Positions 45,998 through 58,353 of a DNA stretch of 64,000 bases are shown here, one piece after another. Source of the DNA: Sporobolomyces roseus (lineage: Eukaryota > Basidiomycota > Microbotryomycetes > Sporidiobolales > Sporidiobolaceae); contig JADILM010000003.1 in the NCBI GenBank assembly GCA_016617785.1, forward strand, positions 1,240,001-1,304,000. Direction: 5' to 3'. A program made the position numbers and the translations under genes. The number at the start of each line of letters is the position of its first letter. Positions within the stretch are counted from its first letter, which is position 1. The notes beneath the pieces were generated by a model. That model did no database searches. It worked only from the letters and a program-made list of their open reading frames with translations, and was not told where the DNA came from.

Positions 45998-46555
45998 AGC
46001 TGTGAGTTCACTTGTCTTTCAGATCTTGCAGCCCAAATTGCAGACAACTGAAGTCTCCAAAGTTCGCTCCCAGGACGATTTCTCCCCTCTCAACTTGTTT
46101 TGTTCCCCTGTAATCTCCCTTTCTGTGCATCTCCTTACTCTCACTCACGACGTCACCTCGCATCCCTCCGCATCTCCTCTCACGATCCCCTTTTCGCAAA
46201 GCTTTCGAACGAAAATCCGTCTCTGATACCCTTCTATCTTTTCCCCCTTTCGTACAACTCTGCTTCGATAGAACTCTGTTGCATGTATACCCTTGCGCTC
46301 TCTCCCGCTGTCGAAGCTGTCACGAACGAAGCCGACCCAAAGCTCGAGGGAATGAGAGAGCTCGATAGATTGAATGAATAGTTTCAGACAAAGGAAGCGA
46401 ACGACAACAGAGCTAGAATGAGGATGTATAGAAGCTATGTACAGGATTAATGCTAAAGCTAGCGACAGATAGAACTAGAAATATAAGATGAAACGAAACG
46501 ACTAGAACTCCTCCTCCCTCTACTCCTCCCTTCCCACTCTCCCCACGATCTACTC
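45998..46555. other. Convergent spacer, no gene seen
   Basis: 558 bp between the convergent EMP24 and FAD-oxidoreductase genes. The open frames here (45990-46226, 46100-46381) lack motifs. From 46430 to 46500 it is A-rich (ATAAGATGAAACGAAACG), compatible with polyadenylation regions. Confidence 0.4.
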
Positions 46556-48693
46556 CTACTTATTCTTAACTCCCTGATCCCTCTTGAACCATTTCCTATG
46601 ACTCAAAGCCAAATAACTCCTGAAGCACAAAACGGCGAAATCGTCGTCTACCAATTCTTCTGGATAACCTGCTCCTAAGGAATACGCCGCCGCGAGCCCA
46701 GAAATGATTCCTACTTCATGAGCGTTCACTAGGGTCCATGAACCGCAGTAGTGCGTGCTAGGAAAAGAAAAGAAGGGATGAGTTAGTTAGGATTGGGAGA
46801 CTTTGAGGAAGTTTGGGAAGCTTACTGGGTCTTCTTGGAGTGGAGGAATGAAACCCAGGGTACAACCTTGATGTAATGGTAAGCACCGTGACAGAGCTAG
46901 AGGAAGTGAAAAAGGGCTATCAGCGCAAGTAGGAAAGGTAAAGGGGGAAGTAGCAATTCGAAAAACTCACTTGATGCCACCAATCTACTCGAATGATCTT
47001 GTCGGGATTGATCTCATCCTTTGACCAGAACTTCTTGTGCTTCGTGTTGAGGAAGATACTCTGCGAGACGAGTGGAGTGAAAGTTAGTCTCGCGAAACAA
47101 GAAAAAGGGGAGTTCGACGACGGACGACGAGGGATGACTTACTTGGAAAATGTGATCGTCGAAAGGCAGACCCTGGTCTTTGAGTTGGGCTTGGAAATTC
47201 GTGCAGTCAAAGGACATCTGGTGAGATAAAGGGAGAAGTCAGAACTGGAGAAGAAAGCGAAGTTTCGGAGAGAAATGTAAACTTACCTCGAGCTTGCGGG
47301 AATCTCCAGGATTCTGCTTGATGTAGTACATCCTATAATGAACAGAGGGGTGAGCTGCGGACACCAAAGAGCTCGAAGACAGAGGAAAGGAAGACGTACG
47401 GTTGGAAACCTTTCTTCGCTTTCTCGACTCGCTCCGATTCATCTCGATCTCCAAGCTTGTTGACCGACAAATCGGGGGTGTAGAAGTTCTCGTACCACTT
47501 CTTCATGTAATCCGTGTCGGTATGAGTAACCGTAACATCATCTGACCATTTCGTAGCTCCCAACACCTTCTTCTCGATCCATCTCGCCTGCTTCCCTAAT
47601 AACCGCTGCGCCGTATCTGCGAGGCAGCAGAATACGATCTCGTCATAGTGTTCCTCCTTCTCTGGAATATCTTGATCGCGGTCGTTCTGGTTGTGTCCAT
47701 CTTTTTCCGGTCTTCTCGCTCGAGTAGTCAATCGAACTCCTCCTTTCGCCGAACGTTCAATGATCGAAGTCACTTCAGTATTGAGTCGAACGTTGACTCC
47801 TCGTGATTCGAGATCCTTCTGCCATTTCGTATAGAAATCGGACATTTCGGGGAAAACGACCATGGGAGGAAGATTCGAAGAGAGCGATTTCTCGTCGACT
47901 GGGTACCACATTCCGTAGGTTGGCGAAGTGTAGAGACGTTCGAGCATGACAGTGGGTAGATCGGGGGTAGCATTACCAGTTCCAAGGAAGAGTGCGAGTC
48001 TGCGATCGACCGAAACGATGTCAGATTCGTTCGCTTTGACGATCCATAGAGAGAGAGAGAGACTCACGAAGGGTAGATCATACGTTCGATGAACTCGTCG
48101 GAGAACAAGAACATCTTCAAACTGACTTTAATCGGGATCACAGCGAAGAAAACTTCGAACCATCTCATGACTTTGACGGCCCACTTGAATCGTTTGATCT
48201 CCTTTGCGTGCTTCTCGACGAGTTTCGTAGGGAACGAGTTGGTCCAGAAGTATTCTCCTTTACCGAAAGAGACTTCGAGTTCGACTCTGGGAGCGATGCG
48301 AGAGTTTTTATGAGTTTTCCGAAGATCGGGGTCAAAACGAAGGGAACAGGTCAACGTACGGCTCAGCTTGCACTCCCTGCTTCGAGAACATGTGGAAGGT
48401 GTGGTGGTAAATGTGCGATCCTCCTTGAACTCCTTGATTCAACCATCCGACGTTATACCTGTTTAATCCCTAAATCAACGATGTCGAACGAACGGCTGTA
48501 GTAGTGAACGCGCTTACCTATCCTCATTAATAGGGATACTAAAAGCTTGCCCTCCACAGTAACCCACTGCGTCAACCAGCGTAACATCGAATAAATCCCT
48601 TTTCAGGCTGAGTTGATCGGCGCAAGCCATTCCTGCTGATCCAGCTCCGATCACGAGTACACGCTTCTTCTGTTTGATGCCTGTAGGTGCCAT
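46556..48693 (-). CDS. FAD-dependent oxidoreductase of the amine-oxidase fold
   Basis: N-terminal Rossmann motif RVLVIGAGSAGMACADQLSL with FDVTLVDAVGYCGGQAFSIP, then after an intron YNVGWLNQGVQGGSHIYHHT and VELEVSFGKGEYFWTNSFPT. The middle contains MLERLYTSPTYGMWYPVDEK and FPEMSDFYTKWQKDLESRGV, NVRLNTEVTSIIER (FAD-interacting strand) and YDEIVFCCLADTAQRLLGKQ. Then comes TVTHTDTDYMKKWYENFYTP and a C-terminal FAD-closing block HYCGSWTLVNAHEVGIISGL with AAAYSLGAGYP, end KWFKRDQGVKNK. About nine introns. Fungal proteins of this type are annotated FAD/NAD(P)-binding amine oxidoreductases; substrate unknown. The THTD pattern recalls related desaturase-like or MSP-type flavoproteins, not monoamine oxidases. 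Specific reaction not claimed. Confidence 0.85.
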
Positions 48694-49033
48694 TGTAGTT
48701 GACGAAGCGATCTGAAGTGAAGGAAGAAGAGAGAAAGATGCGAAATCGGCTTGAATTCTCGAAGGTCAAAATCGAAATTGGAGCGTCATTTTGAACCGAT
48801 TGAAAGGAGAGATCGTCTTGAAAGTTTTGACATCTCCTGCATCGTTCAGATCGACATCGACTCGTTCGACGAAGTCTTGCAACTTTTGACTTCTTTGCGA
48901 GCGACACAAGGTGAAATGCGAAAGACATCGGGTAAAGAACAAAAGAGGGAAAGGGAATCCTATATCTGAGAACGGCTGGGTATCTGACGACGCAAGAACG
49001 AGTAAAGGGGTATCAAGAATACATCGACGGAGC
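48694..49033. other. Spacer, promoter of the FAD oxidoreductase
   Basis: 340 bp between two minus-strand genes. No coding evidence; the open frame 48766-49224 (minus) overlaps the end of the next gene in another frame. Confidence 0.4.
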
Positions 49034-51960
49034 TCAAGGCGCTTCGATGTTGAAAATGAGCGAATCTTCGTCGTTGAAGTCTTCCTCCTTTCCTCCTTCC
49101 TCCGCTGTCCACTGCGACCCGCTGACTTGGTTCGAGGAGCTGACTTCGCGAGAACGTCCACCGCGAGCGCTGCCAGTCGCAGATTCCCAGGTTTCTTCCG
49201 CCTCCTCCCCGAGTAAAGCACCAACTACTCTCCTTGCCTCGGCATCGTCTGCGGTAGCATCATCCGAAGTGACTCCACGTTTTCCTTCGAGACGATCGAG
49301 GATGGCGCCTAATAGCTTTGACCCATACTCCATGCTTTGTTGCATCCCTCGTAAAGTCGGCACAAGTTGAGCGAGCGCCTCATTGGATCGCGTATCGTCC
49401 TTCGCGTACTCTTCCCGTGACTTGACTAAGCTCGCGAGATCGAGGGGCAGAGTAGCAGTTTGTGACATGCAAAGACGAAGGGATTCGAGAGCGGCGATGA
49501 GAGGATGGTCGATGTTGAGCTCAGGACTCTTTTGATCGGGTCGAGGGGTCATAACAGCGGACAAAGGAGGGTCCAAGGGTGAGTCATTGGCCGGAGGAAG
49601 AGGATTATTGATCTCGAGGATCGGGGAGACGTCGGAAACTTGGATCATCGAAAGTCGTTTCGCTGAGGGTTCTGTCGGTTGCAACATGATCGATCGGGGT
49701 CGGAAGGACTCTTTGCGTGATGAAGTGACGGATGAAGGCCGAGAGGGAGTAGCGGGAAGGGGTAAGTCGGGAGGAGGAGACGTGGGACGCTCTGAGCGAT
49801 AACTTGTATCGGAACTCGTTTCGCGAGAACGAGGAGCTCGAACTGAGATGGTCGAGAGGGAGAGTCTTCTGCTGGATGAGGTGTAAGAGGGAGCGGTGTT
49901 TGAGCGAACGGGACCAGCGGGAGTTGTAGGAGTGAGAGGAGTTGAATACATCTCGTAGCGAGTCGTCGGAGTGAGAACATCGGCGGTTGGGACGAGAGAG
50001 GAGAAAGGAGACGATGGGAGGCGTCCAGCACGGAAAGAGGTCGAGCCTTTGACAGGACTCTCACCGACCGCGATCGGCGAAGTGTCGTCTCGTTCTTGAA
50101 GCGAAACAAGTTTTGGGATAGCTGAGCTACGAACAGGCGATGTAGGCGATCTTGACCAAGGTCCAGGATCGGAGACTTGCGAGACGAGGGGAACAGGTTT
50201 GCGACGAGGTGAAGTGATTCTGCTTGCGGAACTGTAAACTCGAGGCTCAGTGACTCGTCATAATAACAGACAAGCCGAAAAGACGACTCACGATAGAGCT
50301 GAAGAGTATAAATCAGACGGAACAACCGAGATCCTTCTAGCTGTCGAAACGTTTCCCATCGACTTCGACTTGGTCAAACTTCCGAGTCTGTGCAATTCTG
50401 GTGATTTCCCTCCAGACTCCCTCTCATCCAATTCGACAAACTCATACACGCCCAATGCAGACCCTCTCAACGTCTCTTTCCGTTCCTCTCGATCCTTTCC
50501 AAACATTCCTCTCATCAAAGAATCGTCGACTTGAATGGTTTCCTTGTTTTGAGGATCGTACAGCGATTCATCAGAAGCGACCGTCTGACCAGTCGAAGGA
50601 CGAGAGTTCTTGAACCGATTCGAAGTGGGAGAGAGTCGAGGGATTCCGCTCGAAGTTGCCGGACGTCGAGAGACGAGGTTTGAGAAACTCGTTGAACTTC
50701 CGATACTAGCTCGACGACCCGCTCCTCCTAGTTTCACCATTGCTGCCCGTACGATCGACGCGTTCTGGCCATGATTCGCTCCTCCACCATTGTCTGCTGA
50801 ACCGGTCGATCGAGCGTTCGTCGATCCAGTAAGTATGGATGATTCGGTATCGGCGAGACTCAAGGATGATTTCGAAGTTGCGAATGTGGGTTTGCTCGAC
50901 CGAAGAAAGTCGGCAAGATCTCGAGTCGAGCCCGTCAAGTTCGATGATGCTTCCTTTGCGGTAAGTCGGCGGGGAGGGGTCGACTCCGGCGAGTTGACGA
51001 GTCTTTCGAATTCATCGTCGTCGAAAGCGGTCGAGGGTTTCTTGGAGTGTACCGAGTCTGCTTTGAGGTCGATCGAACCGTTGAGATCTTCCCGACTTCG
51101 GTTTCCAGACATACGAGATGCGAAAGTGTTTGTGCGAGTTCTGAAGCTGTTGAGGAGGTTTGAAGCTGATCGACTTGCACGAAGAGAACCTTGATTCTCC
51201 TTCTTATTCTTCGATCCGCCTCGTTGTAGAGTAGTGAAACCGGCATGAAGGTCGACGTCGGAAGGAGTCGAGCTGAATTTGTTGCGAAGTTTTCGGGGAA
51301 GAGTCGAACCTCGTCTTGTTGGGATCGAAACTGGTACTGGCTCCGGCTCGACCATCCACGAGGGTGGTTCAGAGTTGAGCATATCTGTGTGTGTACCGAA
51401 TCAAGGACAGGACGGGATGCAGTACTTGGAAACGAGGACATACCGAGTAAACTCTCCTTCTTCTCCTTTCTTTTCACCCTCGAGCCGTATCCGAAATCGT
51501 GCAACTCGTCCTCGAGATCCTCATCTGTTCCTTCCTCCGAATCAACTACCCTCGCTTTACTGACACCACCTCTCCCCTGCAATTTCCCGCTCGGAAGAGA
51601 GCTGTTCGTCGCCATATCTCGAAACCCAAGTCCTGTTCCCAACTTCTCTTGCGATGCTTGATGTATGAGTGGTGTATTGTCGCTCCAAGGTGTGGCGGGA
51701 GTAGCGGGAGAAGCGGAAGAAGCGTAGGAAGAGGGGCTTGCGAGAGAGAAGGAGGAAGAAGGGGGAGCCGTCAAGGGAGGAGGTCGCGAATTGTTACTGC
51801 TCTTGGGAGTTGATGTAGATGCTTTCTCGAGTTGATAAGCCTGAGGTAAAGGGAATGTCAGGATACGCGTCTCGAGAAGAGAAGAGGGGAGAAAGGGAAA
51901 CAATGCGAGAGGAGGAGGATCAAAGGGACTCACCAAGAGGTCAGACGCTGAAGGACGCAT
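49034..51960 (-). CDS. Large Ser-rich, mostly disordered protein; function unknown
   Basis: Start MRPSASDLL at 51960, intron GTGAGTCCC (51933-51842), then AYQLEKASTSTPKSSNNSRP. The next exon (to about 51446) has acidic EEGTDEDLEDELHDFGYGSR and KRKEKK. The big exon 51382-50291 starts in frame with DMLNSEPPSWMVEPEPVPVS and has FTTLQRGGSKNKKENQGSLR, FERLVNSPESTPPRRLTAKE, STRDLADFLRSSKP, AAMVKLGGAGRRASIGSSTS, ALGVYEFVELDERESGGKSP. After one more intron (50290-50232) come Pro/Ser-rich segments and a C-terminal helical block (PLIAALESLRLCMSQTATLP, ALAQLVPTLRGMQQSMEYGS, KLLGAILDRLEGKRG). That block and the SLRDLxxFL-type motif may be conserved recognition elements; I do not know the family. Ser-Pro and Arg-x-x-Ser sites are abundant, suggesting a phosphorylated scaffold. 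Confidence 0.6.
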
Positions 51961-52391
51961 ACCTACGTCCTGTATAGTTGCTCTAGAGGTTCAAGGTGGG
52001 ATCAAGAGCGAAAAAAGTAGAATGCAGGAAAGCCAAAAGAAAGGGGATCTCTGCAGAAAGGGAAACACCTCCTGCTCAAGGTATGTGACGAAAATGAATC
52101 GCCATGGCTGCAGAGACCTTTCCGAAGCTATTCGAGAGGCTTAGCGTATCTCGGAGTGCGATGTCAGACTACGAACCAAAGCGAGGGAAGAGAGGCGGGA
52201 GGTTGCGAAGGACGACATCCGGTTCGATTCGAGCTGCACAAACTCAATCAGAGCGGTCTCTATAGCTGGTCGAGCCTCACGAAGCATGACCCGGAGCGAT
52301 AGATAGAGAAGCCGCCCGAAACTTGCGATGAGAAATTTCTGGAGAAAGTTGACTCTTGACACATCACTACAGCAGCTTCAAATTCATCGAG
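51961..52391. promoter_or_regulatory. Divergent promoter between the Ser-rich gene and MET2
   Basis: 430 bp between divergent starts. I looked for CACGTG (Cbf1) and TGACTCA (Gcn4) sites that commonly control MET2 and saw neither as a perfect match. Confidence 0.35.
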
Positions 52392-54102
52392 ATGAGCAGT
52401 CAACTGCCCACAGGTGTGCTCTCCACCCCTCCCTTAGCTCAAGAGGTAACCGAATTGACTCCTCGCTCTTGTCCATTCAGTGACAATCTATGGTCCCGAT
52501 AACGTTCCTTCAGCAGCCAACAACCGCTTTTCTCGATTGATCCCTTCTCAGAGTATCGCAGTAGTCTCAGAGTTCACTTTGGAGAGCGGGGTCACACTCA
52601 AGAACGTTTCAGTCGGATTCAGGACTTGGGGGAAACTCAACGCCAAGTTAGTCCACTCTTCGCTCTCTCTCTTCTAGTCGCTGCTGACCAGGGTTGTTCT
52701 ACACAGTAAGGACAATGTGATGGTCATCTGCCACGCTTTGACCGGAAGCAGCGACGTTGAAGATTGGTAAGTTCCACTTCTCTTTCTCCCGAATTCGCAA
52801 TATTGACCCAGATTTGGAATAGGTGGGGACCTCTACTGGGTAGCACTCGCTCGTTCGACCCTACTCGCTACTTTATCTTCTGCGCAAATGTCATGGGATC
52901 GCCTTATGGTACTTCTTCGCCAGTCACTCAGAATCAAGATCGTCAAGATGGGAAATGGTGGGGTCCTGAATTCCCTTCGACTATGGTCAGAGACGATGTG
53001 AGGTGAGTCAACGCTTCCTATCATGCTAGAGAAGAGCTTGTGCTCAAGTAGGATGCGTTGTCCCAGATTACACAAACTACTTCTCGACCATCTCGGAGTG
53101 AACACGGTTGCAGCAGTAATCGGTGGATCGATGGGAGGGATGGCAGTACTCGAATGGCCATTGACGACACCTCAAGGTTACGTTCGAAACATCTGTCCTA
53201 TCGCAACTTCAGCGCGACACTCTGCATGGGGAATCTCTTGGGGAGAGGCGCAAAGACAGAGCATCTACTCTGATCCGGATTACGAGTCGGGATGGTACGA
53301 CGCAAACAACGGAGAAGGACCTAGGAGAGGGTTGGCGGCAGCGAGGATGGCAGCTTTACTTACTTATCGATCGAGGGATTCATTCGAAAGTCGATTTGGA
53401 AGGAAGGAGGTGGATTCGGATGGAGAAGGAAGAGCGGCGAAACCTAGAACAGGAGGAATCGGTCGAGGGAAGATGACGGATGCTACTGGATTACCGAGAA
53501 CGATGGCAGAACGAGCAGAGGCGTTTCACAATGATGGACATCGACCGTCTTCCCGAGCCGTTTCACCTCCTCCCGCTTCCTCCTCCTCCTCACTCCCTCT
53601 CACTTCCACCGGAGAACCCTTACCTCCTCCGTCACCTCCACCAATCTTCAGCGCTCAATCTTACCTCCGATATCAAGGCGACAAATTCACTTCTCGATTC
53701 GATGCCAATTGCTACATTCACCTCACTCGCAAAATGGATTCTCACGATGTCGGACGCGATCGACCGAGCTCTCCTCACCCTCTCACCCTGATCCCTGCCG
53801 GCGCTCTCGTCATCGCAATTTCGACTGATGGACTCTTCACTTTGACTGAACAACGAGAACTCGCCGCCTCTATGCGAGAAGCTGAACTCGTAGTCATCGA
53901 CTCTCCAGACGGTCACGACGGGTTCCTCCTCGAATTCGAACAGATCAACAACCACGTCCTACGATTCTTATATGCGAGGTTGCCAGAGATTTACGAAGGA
54001 GAACCGTTAGTTGAAGAGAAGGATACTGGAGGAGCAGAGGGATTCGAACCGGCGAAGGCTAGTCTGTTTGGAGAGGCAGAGGGAGATGTTACAGCTTGGT
54101 AG
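52392..54102 (+). CDS. MET2: Homoserine O-acetyltransferase
   Basis: Acetylates homoserine with acetyl-CoA, first committed step to methionine; alpha/beta-hydrolase fold. The first exon is MSSQLPT, joined over an intron (52415-52481) to TIYGPDNVPSAANNRFSRLI. Blocks: VTLKNVSVGFRTWGKLNA, NVMVICHALTGSSDVEDW, WWGPLLGSTRSFDPTRYFIF, CANVMGSPYGTSSPVTQNQD, then the nucleophile elbow VIGGSMGGMAVLEWP (Ser), GYVRNICPIATSARHSAWGI, DANCYIHLTRKMDSHDVGRD, the catalytic Asp in AISTDGLFT and His in DSPDGHDGFLLEFEQI. Introns near 52646-52706, 52769-52823 and 53003-53065. A Pro/Ser-rich insert (about residues 270-340, ending YLRYQGDKFTSRFD) separates the cap from the rest. Members of this family in fungi often have such inserts. 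Confidence 0.95.
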
Positions 54103-54454
54103 GAAAGCGTAGGAGGCAGGTTCAACACACACAAAAGTAGAAAAACAGTACGAGTCCACCTCAACGAGTGCGAATTACAAAACATCTGAAAACATAACAT
54201 CTATCGTTTCATCCATTTTGTACCGTCTTCCCAAAGAGAGGGATCGCGATAGAAAGTAAATAGGGGTGACCACTAAAGTTTGTGCGATCTCGACGAACTT
54301 TTTGGTTTCCTTCCGTCGTCCTCGCGCCACCCTTCTTTCGATCCAGTTTCGACTACGAGTAGCTACAACGTTTAGTCTACTTCGTTCTACGACCGCCTTC
54401 CGCTCTTTCAAGCCAAACTCGGCTGTTTTCTTTAGACAGCATCATACAAATTTC
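54103..54454. other. Spacer, promoter of the DASH cryptochrome
   Basis: 350 bp between two plus-strand genes. No gene seen. A minus-strand open frame at 54175-54411 has no family features. Confidence 0.4.
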
Positions 54455-56930
54455 ATGGCTAGAAAGATCACCATCACTCTTCACAGAGCTGATCTCCGGT
54501 GAGTTAAGAGCTCTCCTAGTACTCCTCCTAACACGTTACTGACCCATTAGAATCGGTCCATTGACAGAGTTCACGACAATGTACTGATTTCGACCGCACA
54601 CGACCAAAAATCCGATTCAACTCACGTCCTCCCCATCTACGTCTTCGATGAGAGGTTCATCGAATTGTCAGGCTTGCCCGGCTATACTCGTGAAGGACCA
54701 GCAGCAAAGACGAGAGTATGCGGTTTCTGGAGGACGTCAGCCTTTAGAGCAAGGTGAGTCTCGCATCGGAGGGTCTTTGCATCGTTTTTACATCGTGAAC
54801 CTCTAGACCTTACTGACGACGATACGATTCTCGTGATAGGTTCATCAACGAGGGAGTGTTCGATTTGAGGAAGAATTTGAGATCTCACGGTTCAGACCTT
54901 CTCGTTCGATGGGGAAAGTTGGAGAACGTCGTAGAGGCTATCGTCAAACAGCTCAAGGACAATGGAGACGAAGTCAAGGATGTCTACTTCCAGAAAGAGG
55001 TTAGTCTGCTCTCCTTTGTCTCTTCACCTTTTCTTCGTCGATCCCCTCGAGACGAAATCGCAGAACGATCTTTATGCTCGTTCGGCGAGAGGTACCCCCT
55101 TACACGATCGTTTATTGACATTCTTTTGTGACTGTGACAGTTCTACTCCGAAGAGTTGGCAATCGAGAAGAAGTTGAAGAAGATTCTCGTTGCTCAAAAA
55201 GTCAAGTTGCAATTCTTCGATCAAGCTCCTCTCGGTACGCTCACCCTTTCCTCTTCCCTGGTATTCGCTTCCGACTCATCTCGACTATTTCTACAGTCCA
55301 CGTCGACGACTTACCTTTCCCGGTCGCCGAAACGCCTGACGTCTTTACCCCATTCCGCAAACGCATCGAAGGACTTCCCGTACTCGGTCGCGACTGTCTC
55401 CCTACCCCGAAGAAGTTCAAGCCGTTCCCCAAGCTCGAATCCGGCCCTTACACTGGCTACGGTGAGAAGTTCGACGAGACGACCGACCCCAAGGATATCG
55501 TGTCGTACCTCATTAAACCTCTTCGAGAGAGTAACGAAGCCACGAAGCCCGCCAACGATAACGATCAACCTCCCCTTCACAAGCACACTGCTTTCCCTTA
55601 CACTGGTGGAGAGACGAGTGCGATCGAACGATTGGAATGGTACTTTAAGGAAGGAAAGAATCCTCCCGTCGCAAAGTACAAGGTTAGCTTTCGCTTCTCC
55701 ATGTCTTCTCATGTCAACGAGTGCTGACGTCGCTTCGTGGCTTCATAGGAAACTCGAAACGGACTTCTCGGTCACTCGTACTCGACGAAGCTTTCTCCTT
55801 TCCTCGCACACGGAATGGTGTCACCTCGTCTCGTTATGCAATACCTCGCCGAGCACGAAGATCAGTTCACTCAGACTCAAAACACTTACTGGGTTCAGTT
55901 CGAACTCCTCTGGCGAGACTACTTCTTCTACACCGCTCGGTACGCTCTCATTCTGCTTCAACTTCTTCGACTCATCGCTCATATTTCACGTTCACTTTTG
56001 CAGTAAATTCGGAAACAACATCTTCTTAATAGGAGGTCTCGAAGCAGTAACGGATCCTAAGCAAGCCGCGAGCAAGGAAAACTGGTGGAAATACTGGGAT
56101 CCTAAGGAAGATGGTCCCGATCACCCAGCTACGAGATGGATGGAAGCTAGAACTGGTATTCCTTTCATCGATGCCAACATGGCTGAACTCAAGGAGACTG
56201 GGTAAGTTTCGACGTTTCTCCTCGTCGATCGCAATTTTGAGCTGATCCTCGTTTTCGCTCTTTCTCTAGTTTCATGTCAAACCGAGGTCGTCAGAACGTT
56301 GCTTCGTTCCTGACCAAGGATCTTGAGATCGATTGGCGAGTCGGTGCCGAGTTCTTCGAGAGTCATCTCCTCGATCACGAGGTAAGCTCTTCCTCCTTCT
56401 TGCCTCTTTACCTTGCCTGACTCTCATCCCGCTTTCAGCCTTCGTCGAACTACGGTAACTGGACCTACGTTGCTGGTGTCGGTAACGATCCTCGAGCTGC
56501 GCGTCAGTTCAACTGCGTCAAGCAATCTCGCGATTACCAACCCGACGGTTCCTACGTTCGCACTTGGTTACCTCAACTCGACAAGGTACCCGCGGACAAC
56601 ATTCACGCACCCTGGACGATGACTCAACAAGAGAAAGACAAGTACATCGACAAGGGTTCGTACCCTGAGAAACCTGTCATCGAGCAGCAGTCGTGGAGAC
56701 CTCATTACCATCGCAAGAAGGGTCCTAACAAGTTCGGTGTCGCGAACCGAAACGAACGTGTTAGGAACCCTGGACCTGGAGGACCTAAGAAAAATGGAAA
56801 ACCTTCGAAGAACGAACAACACCACAACGGAGGAGGTCACACCGGTCACAACGGTGGAGGAAACAAAGCGGCCGTCCACAACGGTCATAAAGGAGGAGAA
56901 GCTGATAAGGATGGATTCAGGACTGTATAA
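54455..56930 (+). CDS. DASH-type cryptochrome (blue-light photoreceptor / ssDNA photolyase)
   Basis: Start [15 protein letters not shown], the usual photolyase strand. Photolyase N-domain: [63 protein letters not shown] domain: [148 protein letters not shown]. These are DASH-specific (DPRxxRxFN). Introns near 54499-54568, 54752-54840, 55000-55140, 55235-55297, 55683-55749, 55938-56004, 56203-56270 and 56380-56438. The C-terminus after WRPHYHRKK is Gly/His/Asn-rich ([18 protein letters not shown]), unusual among homologues. Confidence 0.94.
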
Positions 56931-57165
56931 TTCGGGACGTAAAGAGGAAAAGCGAGGAAGATATCCATATTTTACGAATCTTGTTTATAGCGCATTCTGT
57001 TCTCTACCTCTCGTCGCAAATTCTCTGTCGCAGCATATTGCAATTATCACATCTTATATTGTACATAGCGTTCCTTTCGTCGCGCTTCTATTCAAATAAG
57101 TGAGAGTATTTTGTCAAGCCCAAAATATCGAGCGACACTCTTCGCTTCTACGCGTCTATAATCTT

Positions 57166-57943
57166 CTATTCTTCGCAAAGAGTGATCTCCTTGACCATCT
57201 TGACGTGATCGGCCCCGTCCTGTATGAGTCAAGTGGAGAGAGAGGTGAGTTTTGCGATTCGAACGATATCCGGGCAACGAAAGATTCGACTGCTTACCTC
57301 TAGGAACAGATCTCCTTCTCGAACATAGCCACTCTACATCATCATCCGATCATTTGCATCAGTCGCCACCACTCGAATCAGATGAAAGGATAAGTGCGAG
57401 CTCACCCTCTCGTAGAAACCCTGAGCGTAAGCCTGGCTATGAGCTATACTTTGAACCGTCTTCAACCCTTTCATAGCCTCCCCAGCTCTCCCCTTTCGTT
57501 CCCTTAAATGCTCTTCCAGAACCTCGATCAGAACTCTTCCAACTCCAGTTCCTCGATACTTCTTCAAGACTGCTACTCGTCCCATCTTGCCTGCTGGTAG
57601 GTAGGGCTTCGGCCACCTGGAGGAACTCAACATCAGCGAGGTCTTGGGATAAGGAGGAGAGCGGAGCGCACCAGCGAATAGTACCAACGTCTTCGGTTGT
57701 TCCATCTTCGAGTTTCGCAACCAACAACAAATGATCTGATGCTTCGTCTTTCCTGTACGACAAGGCAAGGCGCGTCAGTGACTCAATCGGTGAGTAGAGC
57801 TACTGGGGAGTAGGGTGAGCGTACTCGTCAAGTTCATCCTCCATCGAAAATTTCTGCTCATCGACGAAGATTGCGATTCGAATGTCCAAGCATCGCTTGT
57901 AGATCTCGTCACCGTTCTTGCCGAGTAGAGTAGTGTAAGTCAT
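57166..57943 (-). CDS. GNAT-family N-acetyltransferase
   Basis: Start MTYTTLLGKNGDEIYKRCLD at 57943, then IRIAIFVDEQKFSMEDELDE, the entry of many GNAT proteins (ElaA/YjcF-like). An intron (about 57825-57749) leads to KDEASDHLLLVAKLEDG and DVGTIRW. After the next intron comes KMGRVAVLKKYRGTGVGRVL, the acetyl-CoA pyrophosphate loop (Q/R-x-x-G-x-G), then AYAQGFYERV. Two more introns give GYVREGDLFLE and DGADHVKMVKEITLCEE. An upstream in-frame Met at 58159 would add 72 residues rich in Ser and hydrophobics, possibly a mitochondrial leader; no decision possible from sequence. Substrate unknown. It is divergent from COX7. Confidence 0.85.
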
Positions 57944-58353
57944 CTTGCGAGCGGATAGAGAGTTCGAGGCGAGAAGAGGTGAAGAGTGTTGATAGAGAGT
58001 GTTGATAGAGAGTCGAGAGGAAGAGCGAGGAGAGCTGCGAGAGGAAAGGGAAAGAGCGAGAGCGGACGCAAGCAGCAATCTCGTCCACGCGGTGTGATGA
58101 GAGTCAAACGAATGAGTCAATGGAAGCAGAGAGAAGGAGAACTGTTCCGAAGTGGACAAAAATCGCGAGACACCTCAGAGCTGGTTAGAAGACGAGTTTA
58201 CAGTCAGATTCTCTATCGATTCATACGCTGCCTAAATCAGTCAAACCTCTCTATTAGTGACTTGTTGCGAAGGGAAAAATAACGATCTCCCCGACGCTTT
58301 CATCTCTCCTCTCCTCCACCCACGCTCTCAAACCCTCTTTAGAACCCTACAAG
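57944..58353. promoter_or_regulatory. Divergent promoter of the GNAT gene and COX7
   Basis: 410 bp. It has a short direct repeat TTGATAGAGAGTGTTGATAGAGAGT at about 57990. No TATA box stands out. If the GNAT gene starts at 58159 the region shrinks to 195 bp. Confidence 0.35.

Noticed and set aside
54030..54060. tRNA-like T-loop GATTCGAACC
   Set aside because: It lies inside the MET2 coding end (GFEPAKA) and no acceptor, D or anticodon arms fit around it.
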